A DNA stretch of 10,585 nucleotides from positions 1 to 10,585 of the forward strand of contig DUUE01000257.1 in assembly GCA_012841735.1 (NCBI GenBank), given 5' to 3'. Below the pieces are notes generated by a model. The model was not told where the DNA came from. It searched no databases and was given only the letters and a program-made list of their open reading frames with translations. Positions within the stretch are counted from its first letter, which is position 1. Every line of letters starts with the position of its first letter. Positions 4,960 through 10,585 of this stretch are shown here, piece by piece. Both the position numbers and the translations under genes were made by a program. Origin of the DNA: Bacillota bacterium. GTDB lineage: Bacteria; Bacillota; Dethiobacteria; Dethiobacterales; Dethiobacteraceae.

Positions 4960-6831
4960 ATGACAGTCAAACCGTTTCAGGCGGAAGCACGGCGTCTCCT
5001 GGACCTGATGATCAATTCCATTTACACGCATAAGGAAATTTTTTTGCGAGAATTAATTTCCAATGCCAGTGACGCCATTGATAAAATTTACTATAAAGCA
5101 CTGACTGACGAGACAGTCAGCTTCAACAAAGACGATTATTACATCCGTATCATTCCCGACCGCCGGCAGCGGACGCTGACCATCAGGGATACCGGGATCG
5201 GCATGACTAAGGAAGAACTGGGAACAGACCTGGGGGTGATCGCCCGGAGCGGTTCCCTGGCCTTTAAACAGGCACATGAAAGCCGGGATGGTTACGACCT
5301 CATCGGCCAGTTTGGCGTAGGTTTTTATTCCGCTTTTATGGTGGCCGATGTGGTGACGGTGATCAGCCGTGCCCTGAACAGCGGGCAGGCATATAAGTGG
5401 GAAGCCAGGGGGGCGGAAGGGTATACCATTGAACCGTGCGAGAAAGAGAAAGCAGGGACGGAAATAATCCTGAAACTGAAGGAAAACACTGAAGACGAAC
5501 GGTATGATGAATTCCTGGAAGAATACCGCCTGCGGGAACTGATCAAAAAATATTCCGATTTTATCCGTTACCCTATTATCATGAAAATCAGCAAAACCAG
5601 GAAAAAAGCGGGCAGTGACAACGAGTATGAAACATATGAAGAAGACGAAGTCATCAACAGCATGGTGCCCATCTGGAAGAAAAATAAAAACGAACTGACT
5701 GCGGCAGATTATGAAAATTTCTATGCGGAAAAACGCTACGGTTTTGACAAACCGCTGACCCATCTTCATATCAGCGCCGAAGGCACCGTCAGCTACAAAG
5801 CAATTCTTTATATACCGGAGCGGATTCCCTTTGATTATTACACCCGTGAATATGAAAAAGGGCTGGAGCTGTATGCCAACGGTGTGCTGGTGATGAACAA
5901 ATGTGCCGACCTGCTGCCGGACTGTTTCAGTTTTGTCAAGGGGCTGGTGGACTCGGAAGACCTTTCCCTGAATATCTCCCGGGAAATGCTGCAGCATGAC
6001 AGGCAACTGAAAGTTATTGCCAAAAACATTAAAAACAAAATTAAAAGCGAACTGGAAAACATGCTGCGGACAGACAGGGAAAAATACGAAACCTTTTTCC
6101 GCCAGTTCGGCCGCCAGCTGAAATATGGTATTTACAGCGACTTTGGCCGGGAAAGAGAATTCCTGCAGGACCTGCTGCTCTTTTATTCTTCCACTGAGAA
6201 AAAGCTTGTTACCCTGGCTGAATATGTGACACGTATGCCCGCGGAGCAGAAATATATTTACTATGCCGCCGGTCCTTCGGTGGAAAGGATTGAGAAGCTG
6301 CCGCAGACGGAACTGGTGGCGGACAGGGGCTTTGAAATCCTTTATTTCACCGAGGACATCGATGAATTTGCCATCCGCATGCTGGGTGCTTATAAAGAAA
6401 AAGAATTCAGATCGGTCGCCGGTGGTGACCTGGGGCTGCCGGAGAGCGAGGACAGGCAGGAAGAAGAAAAATCACATGCTGCTTTGTTTAAGGAAATGGC
6501 GGAAATCCTGGAGGGGAAAGTGAACGAGGTGCGGGCCAGCAGGCGCCTTAAGAATCATCCTGTCTGCCTGGCCAGCGAGGGAGAGCTGACCATTGAAATG
6601 GAGAAAGTCCTGAGCGCCATGCCGAACCGGCCGGATCTGAAAGCGGAACGCATCCTGGAAGTAAACACCAACCATCCGGTTTTTGCCGCCCTCGGGCAGG
6701 CTTTTGCCAATGATACGGAAAAATTCAGGCTTTATACGGAACTGCTTTATAACCAGGCCTTACTGATAGAAGGCCTGTCGGTGGAGGACCCGCTGGCTCT
6801 GTCGGAGAAAATCTGCCGGATCATGGTTTAG
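4960..6831 (+). CDS. htpG: Molecular chaperone HtpG (bacterial Hsp90)
   Basis: A 623-residue, full-length bacterial Hsp90: a cytoplasmic, homodimeric, ATP-driven chaperone for late folding and stress protection. The N-terminal GHKL ATPase domain (about 1-215) shows ELISNASDA with Glu31 and Asn35, DTGIGM from Asp77, and the ATP lid GQFGVGFYSAF at 116-126. The middle domain contains LNISREMLQ at about 337-345 with Arg341, the residue that reaches the ATP gamma-phosphate. The charged C-terminal dimerisation region runs to the end. Start ATG 4960 is preferred because AGGGAGG (4945-4951) is 8 bases away; ATG 4954 is only 2 bases from it. It is transcribed alone from the CIRCE-controlled promoter and closed by terminators at 6842-6904. 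Confidence 0.97.
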   Translation: MTVKPFQAEARRLLDLMINSIYTHKEIFLRELISNASDAIDKIYYKALTDETVSFNKDDYYIRIIPDRRQRTLTIRDTGIGMTKEELGTDLGVIARSGSLAFKQAHESRDGYDLIGQFGVGFYSAFMVADVVTVISRALNSGQAYKWEARGAEGYTIEPCEKEKAGTEIILKLKENTEDERYDEFLEEYRLRELIKKYSDFIRYPIIMKISKTRKKAGSDNEYETYEEDEVINSMVPIWKKNKNELTAADYENFYAEKRYGFDKPLTHLHISAEGTVSYKAILYIPERIPFDYYTREYEKGLELYANGVLVMNKCADLLPDCFSFVKGLVDSEDLSLNISREMLQHDRQLKVIAKNIKNKIKSELENMLRTDREKYETFFRQFGRQLKYGIYSDFGREREFLQDLLLFYSSTEKKLVTLAEYVTRMPAEQKYIYYAAGPSVERIEKLPQTELVADRGFEILYFTEDIDEFAIRMLGAYKEKEFRSVAGGDLGLPESEDRQEEEKSHAALFKEMAEILEGKVNEVRASRRLKNHPVCLASEGELTIEMEKVLSAMPNRPDLKAERILEVNTNHPVFAALGQAFANDTEKFRLYTELLYNQALLIEGLSVEDPLALSEKICRIMV

Positions 6832-6841
6832 ATTTGGCAAG

Positions 6842-6904
6842 GGGCGAAGGCCTGCGGGTCTTCGCCCTGTCTGCTGCAAGATTTTTGCCGCAGTCATTTT
6901 TTTT
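6842..6904 (+). terminator. Double hairpin terminator after htpG
   Basis: Two stems follow the htpG stop. GGGCGAAG (6842-6849) pairs perfectly with CTTCGCCC (6860-6867). Then CTGC-T-GCAA (6871-6879) pairs with TTGC-C-GCAG (6885-6893), with one mismatch, and is followed by TCA and eight Ts at 6897-6904. The second hairpin with its T-run is the likely intrinsic terminator. Confidence 0.8.
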
Positions 6905-6908
6905 GTTC

Positions 6909-6939
6909 TTGACATTAACGTAACGTAAAGGTGTAGACT
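6909..6939 (+). promoter_or_regulatory. MerR-type promoter with 19-bp spacer and operator
   Basis: TTGACA (6909-6914) and TAGACT (6934-6939) are separated by 19 bases, the over-long spacer typical of promoters activated by MerR-family proteins, which untwist the DNA to align the boxes. Between them is an imperfect palindrome: ACATTAACGT (6912-6921), one central base, and ACGTAAAGGT (6923-6932), matching at 8 of 10 arm positions. This fits autoregulation of the gene that follows. Confidence 0.75.
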
Positions 6940-7227
6940 GAACATGCCGGGAGGTGCAGCCATGGAATATACGGTAAAAGCACTGGCCAAACTGGCCGGT
7001 GTCAGCCCGCGTACACTGCGCTATTATGATGAAATCGGTCTCCTGCGGCCGGCCAGGGTAAACGCGGCCGGTTACCGCCTGTACGGGCGGTAAGAAGTGG
7101 ACAAACTGCAGCAGATCATGTTTTACCGGGAGCTGGGGCTTAAACTGGCCAAGATTGCCGCCATTGTCAATGATCCTGCTTTTGACACGTTGCAGGCGCT
7201 GAGACAACACCTGCACGACCTCCTGGC

Positions 7228-7234
7228 AAAAAAA
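7228..7234 (+). other. A7 slippery run at the frameshift point
   Basis: Seven As sit at codons read GCA-AAA-AAA in the upstream MerR frame, that is the heptamer A-AAA-AAA. A -1 ribosomal slip here, or an extra A from polymerase slippage, would pass exactly into the downstream TipAS frame (ACG-GCG-CTG-GAA). It may equally be the place where one A was lost by mutation or miscounted in sequencing. Confidence 0.5.
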
Positions 7235-7299
7235 CGGCGCTGGAAAAAGTAATTGCCACGGTGGAGAAAACACTCCGGTCACGGGAAGGAGGGGTAAAA

Positions 7300-7725
7300 A
7301 TGAGTGATGAGGAAAAATTTGCGGCTTTTAAGGAAAAGCTTGTGGCCGAAAACGAGGCCAAATATGGCAGGGAAGTCCGGGAGAAATACGGTGAGGAAGC
7401 GGTGGAGCGCTCCGCTGAGCAGTTCAGGAAAATGAGCCGGGCCGATTATGAGCGCTTTACAGCCCTGGAGCGGGAAATTAAGGACACCCTGGCGGAGGCA
7501 ATAAAAACGGGGGACCCGGCAGGACCCCTGGCACAAAAGGCCGCCGCCCTGCATAAAGAATGGCTTACCTTTGCCTGGGGGCGGTACAGCCCGGAGGCCC
7601 ATGCGGGCGTTGCCCGGATGTATGTGGATGACCCGCGTTTTACCGCTTACTATGATGAGATCCGGCCGGGTACAGCCGCTTTTTTGCGGGATGCCGTCCT
7701 GATTTTTACCGGCTTAAAAGAGTAA
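7300..7725 (+). CDS. Stand-alone TipAS-type drug-binding domain protein, 141 aa
   Basis: ATG 7300 opens 141 codons, beginning MSDEEKFAAFKEKLVAENEA and containing REKYGEEAVERS, WGRYSPEAH, ARMYVDDPRFTAYYD and a C-terminal helix. These match the TipAS antibiotic-recognition domain, an all-helical fold that binds thiopeptides and other drugs, at its usual length. A strong AAGGAGGGG (7286-7294) is placed 5-7 bases before the ATG, so this half can be translated by itself even though the MerR half upstream is broken. In Streptomyces tipA an internal start likewise yields a free TipAS that sequesters drug. An in-frame GTG at 7261 would add 13 linker residues but has no comparable site. It could act as a drug-binding decoy or be the surviving half of a dead regulator. 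Confidence 0.8.
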   Translation: MSDEEKFAAFKEKLVAENEAKYGREVREKYGEEAVERSAEQFRKMSRADYERFTALEREIKDTLAEAIKTGDPAGPLAQKAAALHKEWLTFAWGRYSPEAHAGVARMYVDDPRFTAYYDEIRPGTAAFLRDAVLIFTGLKE

Positions 7726-7731
7726 AAGCAA

Positions 7732-7758
7732 CCCCCCTCAGTACGGTGCTGAGGGGGG
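7732..7758. terminator. Bidirectional terminator between TipAS gene and glnS
   Basis: CCCCCCTCAG (7732-7741) pairs perfectly with CTGAGGGGGG (7749-7758) around the loop TACGGTG. On the minus strand the stem is followed by TTGCTTTTACTC, a usable T-rich tail for glnS, whose stop is at 7771. On the plus side it lies 6 bases after the TipAS stop, but the T-tail is poor there. The position between two convergent genes supports a shared terminator. Confidence 0.8.
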
Positions 7759-7770
7759 CTGTGCATATTG

Positions 7771-9471
7771 TTAGCTTTTCATTTGTTTTGACCAGGAATC
7801 ACGCAGGCCCACTGTCAGATTGTAGATAATTTTTCCTTCCTGTGCGTCCTTGGGGTCCAGGTAAAAATAACCTTTGCGCATGAACTGGAAGCGGCTGCCC
7901 GGAGCGGCGACGGCAAGGGCCGGTTCTGCCGGCACATTTTCCAGGACAGTCAGTGAGCGGGGGTTAAGATTGGCAAAAAGGTCTTCCTCGTTTTCACCTT
8001 CCGGGTTCTCCCGGGTAAAGAGGTTTTCGTAGAGGCGTACAGTTATTCTGGCGGCGTGTGCCGCTGAAACCCAGTGGATCACTCCTTTGACTTTTTTGCC
8101 GCTGGTATCCTCCCCGCTTTTTGTCCTGGGGTCATAGCTGGCACGCAGTTCCGTCACCCGGCCGTCCTGGTCCCTGATGACTTCATCACATCTGATGATA
8201 TAGGCGCCTTTTAAGCGGACTTCTCTGCCGGGAGCAAGGCGGTGGAATTTTTTCGGCGGGTCTTCCATAAAATCATCCCGCTCAATGTAGATCTCCCTGC
8301 CAAAGGGGACCTGCCGCACGCCGGCACTTTCATCTCCAGGCATATTTTCCAAAGTAAGCATTTCCGTCTTGTCTTCCGGCCAGTTGGTAATAACCACTTT
8401 CAGCGGGTCCAGTACGGCCATCATCCTGTGGGCATGGTTTTGCAGGTCTTCGCGGATGCAGTGCTCCAGGAGCGCCAGATCCACGGTGCTGTCAGCCCGG
8501 GCCACACCTACACGTTCCTGGAAGTCGGAAATGGCCGAGGGGCGGACGCCGCGGCGGCGTAAGCCGGCAATTGTCGGCATGCGCGGGTCGTCCCAGCCAC
8601 AGACATGTCCTTCCTCCACCAGGCGGCGCAGTTTGCGTTTGCTCATCACTGTGTACGACAGGTTGAGACGGGCAAATTCTGTCTGCTGTGAACGTGTTTT
8701 AATGACTTCCGGCATCAGTTCCAGGGCGCTTTCCACCACCCAGTCATACAGCGGCCGGTGGTCAGTATATTCAATGGAACAGAGGGAATGGGTAATCCCC
8801 TCCAGGGCATCGGTAAAGGGATGGTCAAAATCATACATGGGATAGATGCACCACTTGTCCCCGGTGCGGTGGTGCGAGGCGTGCAGAATACGGTAAAGCA
8901 CCGGATCCCGCATGTTTAAATTGCCGGAGGACATATCAATTTTTGCCCGCAGCACCCGTGAACCGTTGGGGAATTCCCCGTTGCGCATGCGCTCAAAAAG
9001 CTCCAGGTTTTCATCCACGCTGCGGTTGCGGTAGGGGCTTTCTTTCCCCGGCTCAGTCAGAGTCCCGCGGTATTCCCTGATTTCCTCCTGGCTTAAGTCG
9101 CATACGTAGGCCCGGCCGGCCTTAATCAGGCGGCGGGCAAATTCATATTTCAACTCAAAAGAATCGGAAGTATATAAGAGGCGGTCTTCCCAGTCCACAC
9201 CCAGCCAGCGGAGATCTTCCAGGATGGAGTCCACAAATTCCTGCTCTTCCTTCACCGGATTGGTATCGTCAAAACGCAGGTTGAACTTGCCGTTAAAGAT
9301 TTTGGCCAGGTTGTAGTTCAAAAGAATAGCCTTGGCATGGCCTATGTGAAGATAACCGTTGGGTTCAGGGGGGAAACGTGTATGTACCCTGCCGCCGTTT
9401 TTCCCTTCCGCCACGTCTTTGCTGATAAGATTGTAGATAAAATTGGAAATAACTTCGGGACTACTTGCCAT
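7771..9471 (-). CDS. glnS: Glutaminyl-tRNA synthetase
   Basis: A 566-residue class I aminoacyl-tRNA synthetase that charges tRNA-Gln with glutamine in the cytoplasm. The HIGH motif is at 42-45, inside FPPEPNGYLHIGHAK, and the KMSKS equivalent VMSKRK is at 275-280, the GlnRS-specific form. YPMYDFDHPFTDALEGITHSLCSIEY (from 210) is a conserved part of the acceptor-binding and active-site region. The beta-barrel anticodon-binding domain occupies about 340-550. Length is slightly above E. coli GlnRS (554). Start ATG 9469-9471 has AAGGAG 9 bases upstream and gives the normal family beginning; the longer frame to 9552 overlaps the promoter. Many Firmicutes lack GlnRS and make Gln-tRNA with GatCAB, so its presence is informative. 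The short leader has no T-box. Confidence 0.97.
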   Translation of the reverse strand: MASSPEVISNFIYNLISKDVAEGKNGGRVHTRFPPEPNGYLHIGHAKAILLNYNLAKIFNGKFNLRFDDTNPVKEEQEFVDSILEDLRWLGVDWEDRLLYTSDSFELKYEFARRLIKAGRAYVCDLSQEEIREYRGTLTEPGKESPYRNRSVDENLELFERMRNGEFPNGSRVLRAKIDMSSGNLNMRDPVLYRILHASHHRTGDKWCIYPMYDFDHPFTDALEGITHSLCSIEYTDHRPLYDWVVESALELMPEVIKTRSQQTEFARLNLSYTVMSKRKLRRLVEEGHVCGWDDPRMPTIAGLRRRGVRPSAISDFQERVGVARADSTVDLALLEHCIREDLQNHAHRMMAVLDPLKVVITNWPEDKTEMLTLENMPGDESAGVRQVPFGREIYIERDDFMEDPPKKFHRLAPGREVRLKGAYIIRCDEVIRDQDGRVTELRASYDPRTKSGEDTSGKKVKGVIHWVSAAHAARITVRLYENLFTRENPEGENEEDLFANLNPRSLTVLENVPAEPALAVAAPGSRFQFMRKGYFYLDPKDAQEGKIIYNLTVGLRDSWSKQMKS

Positions 9472-9522
9472 CTGCTTTCTCTCCTTCGGTACTGATCGGC
9501 TGCCCGGAAGCAGTCTCCTCCT

Positions 9523-9552
9523 ATTATAGCAGAGAATACCTCCTGCAAACAA
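9523..9552 (-). promoter_or_regulatory. Extended -10 promoter of glnS
   Basis: On the minus strand a perfect TATAAT (9523-9528) carries the extended -10 TGC immediately upstream. A weaker -35 TTGTTT lies at 9547-9552 with an 18-base spacer. The start would be near 9516, giving a leader of about 45 bases, too short for a T-box riboswitch. Confidence 0.75.
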
Positions 9553-9592
9553 ATGTCTGCAAAAAAGTATTTCATCCTCATAAATTCTCTTG

Positions 9593-9604
9593 TCTATTAA
9601 TAGA
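9593..9604 (+). repeat. 12-base palindrome upstream of the radical SAM gene
   Basis: TCTATTAATAGA is a perfect 12-base palindrome 46 bases before the TTG start. It overlaps a weak plus-strand promoter candidate: -35 TTGTCT at 9590-9595, 18-base spacer, and TAGTCT preceded by TGA at 9611-9619. This would put it between the boxes, a plausible repressor site. The promoter assignment is uncertain. Confidence 0.35.
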
Positions 9605-9650
9605 TTTTAGTGATAGTCTGTAAAGCATTACGAAAGAGGAGGGACTTGCT

Positions 9651-10585
9651 TTGTCGGGTGTAAAACTGATGGCCAGTTCATTCCTTTTAAGGCTTGGTAT
9701 TCGTTACCTGCTGCGTGACCCGGAGAAAAACCTGCCGTCCCTGGTCCGCTGGGCCCGGTGGACGGCACTGCTTTCCAGGCATAAAAAATTACTGCAGGAA
9801 CTGGATGCCGCCATCTCCGATCCGTCCAACCACTGGCTGCAGCTGTACCGGCGGGCCTGCAGGCAGCTGCACCCCTATGTGCGGGAGAAAGCCCTCTATA
9901 ATTTTTTTCTCAATGCGGGCCTGGTGGGCATGCCCCGCATTGATGCAACGAGGCGAAAAACCGGGATTAATATCCCCTGGGCAATCCTGATGGATCCCAC
10001 ATCCGCCTGCAATCTTGACTGCACCGGCTGCTGGGCGGCGGACTACGAAAAAGGAGCGCAACTGCCGAAAGAAACCCTGGACAGGATTATTACGGAAGGA
10101 AAAGCGCTGGGTATTTACATGTATCTTTATTCCGGCGGCGAGCCGCTGCTGCGTTTTGCCGATATTGAAGCGCTGGCCAAAAAACACTCCGACTGTATGT
10201 TTCTTGCTTTCACCAATGCCACCCTGGTGACGGAAGAAATGGCGGCCCGTATGGCGGAGGCGGGCAATATAGTTCCGGCTGTCAGTATTGAAGGCTTTGC
10301 TGCAGAAACGGACATGCGGCGCGGCGCCGGGACATTTGCCAAAGTTGTCACCGCCATGGAAACACTGAAACGGCATGGTGTGGCCTTCGGTTTTTCCGCC
10401 TGCTATCACAGCCGGAATACGGAAGCTGTGGCCGGTGAAGATTTTCTTGATTTTTTAATTGAGCAGGGCTGCCTTTTCGGCTGGTATTTTACCTACATGC
10501 CCCTGGGGAAAAAGGCCGACGTTTCCCTGCTGGCCACGACCAGGCAGCGCGAACTCATGTATCACACGGTAAGGAAATTCCGGCG
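9651..10585 (+). CDS. Radical SAM protein, N-terminal part (runs off right edge)
   Basis: A frame open from TTG 9651 to the window end shows about 311 residues; the C-terminus is missing. AGGAGG (9637-9642) is 8 bases before the TTG, which decides the start; ATG 9669 is a less likely alternative. After a roughly 115-residue N-terminal segment rich in Leu, Arg and Trp, the radical SAM core begins with CNLDCTGC, whose Cys120, Cys124 and Cys127 form the CxxxCxxC ligand set for the [4Fe-4S] cluster that cleaves S-adenosylmethionine. YSGGEP at 160-165 is the SAM-amino-group motif, and FTNATL and SIEGF follow at the expected strands. It resembles a common but uncharacterised clostridial family with a CWAA-type sequence after the cysteines. 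Whether a SPASM or other auxiliary cluster domain follows cannot be seen. Substrate unknown. Confidence 0.9.
   Translation, partial: MSGVKLMASSFLLRLGIRYLLRDPEKNLPSLVRWARWTALLSRHKKLLQELDAAISDPSNHWLQLYRRACRQLHPYVREKALYNFFLNAGLVGMPRIDATRRKTGINIPWAILMDPTSACNLDCTGCWAADYEKGAQLPKETLDRIITEGKALGIYMYLYSGGEPLLRFADIEALAKKHSDCMFLAFTNATLVTEEMAARMAEAGNIVPAVSIEGFAAETDMRRGAGTFAKVVTAMETLKRHGVAFGFSACYHSRNTEAVAGEDFLDFLIEQGCLFGWYFTYMPLGKKADVSLLATTRQRELMYHTVRKFR

Larger units (their letters stand above)
6962..7725 (+). pseudogene. TipA-type MerR regulator, disrupted by stop and frameshift
   Basis: From ATG 6962, preceded by GGGAGG, the frame encodes a typical MerR winged helix: MEYTVKALAKLAGVSPRTLR, then YYDEIGLLRP and GYRLYGR. 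A TAA at 7091-7093 interrupts after 43 codons, where relatives usually have a Glu or Gln codon. The same frame resumes with EVDKLQQIMFYRELG, continues as the coiled linker, and hits TAA at 7250. Adding one base at the A7 run 7228-7234 restores ALEKVIATVEKTL and joins in frame to the TipAS domain ending at 7725. The intact ancestor would have been about 254 residues, the standard length of TipA-like MerR activators (MerR DNA-binding domain plus TipAS drug-binding domain), which sense thiopeptide-like or other drugs. Two lesions suggest a decaying gene; sequencing error is the main alternative. Confidence 0.8.

Noticed and set aside
5053..6006. 317-codon minus-strand frame opposite htpG
   Set aside because: Antisense to the conserved ATPase and middle domains of HtpG, with no domain of its own.
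6821..7282. 153-codon minus-strand frame across the htpG terminator and the broken MerR gene
   Set aside because: It spans a terminator and promoter on the other strand, shows no domain, and its opposite strand reads as a clear MerR helix-turn-helix.
9472..9600. T-box riboswitch upstream of glnS
   Set aside because: The leader from the predicted start is only about 45 bases and has no T-box sequence or antiterminator.
1..10585. CRISPR arrays, tRNA or rRNA genes, IS elements, phage genes or a new multi-gene defence system
   Set aside because: No regularly spaced repeats, tRNA-like cloverleaf sequence, transposase or integrase motifs were seen; genes are mostly single housekeeping or orphan units.

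Overview
The window looks like a stretch of chromosome from a low-to-mid GC Firmicute, probably of the Clostridia or Negativicutes type. This is inferred from strong AGGAGG-like ribosome binding sites, several TTG starts, SigA-type promoters (TTGACA / TATATA), a CIRCE heat-shock operator, a short lipoprotein signal peptide and the gene families present. The species cannot be named from the sequence alone. Most of it is ordinary single-gene transcription units with their own promoters and terminators. There is no rRNA, tRNA, CRISPR array, IS element or phage gene.

Layout, left to right. (1) Positions 1-299, minus: start of a coiled-coil lipoprotein that continues off the left edge, with a good promoter at 378-406. 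(2) 572-721, plus: a 49-residue six-cysteine protein, too small for most gene finders, followed by a terminator at 779-810. (3) 809-1678, minus: methylenetetrahydrofolate reductase (metF). (4) 1897-3069, plus: a two-lobed GNAT-type acetyltransferase, closed by a terminator. (5) 3206-4330, plus: alanine dehydrogenase (ald) with all catalytic residues. (6) 4420-4857, plus: a small MOSC-domain protein that appears to lack the usual cysteines. (7) 4960-6831, plus: the chaperone HtpG, behind a SigA promoter and a near-perfect CIRCE operator, so probably repressed by HrcA. (8) 6909-7725, plus: a TipA-type MerR regulator locus. The 19-bp-spacer promoter and operator are intact, but the DNA-binding half carries an in-frame stop and a frameshift, while the TipAS drug-binding half remains an intact ORF with its own strong ribosome binding site. 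(9) 7771-9471, minus: glutaminyl-tRNA synthetase (glnS), sharing a bidirectional terminator with the TipAS gene. (10) 9651 to the right edge, plus: a radical SAM protein whose C-terminus is outside the window.

The genes do not form one pathway. They cover one-carbon metabolism (metF), amino-acid metabolism (ald), translation (glnS), protein folding (htpG) and several poorly characterised proteins. No obvious new multi-gene system is present. The points most worth a second look are the broken TipA locus with a slippery A-run exactly at its frameshift, the CIRCE control of htpG, the six-cysteine mini-protein and the cysteine-less MOSC protein.
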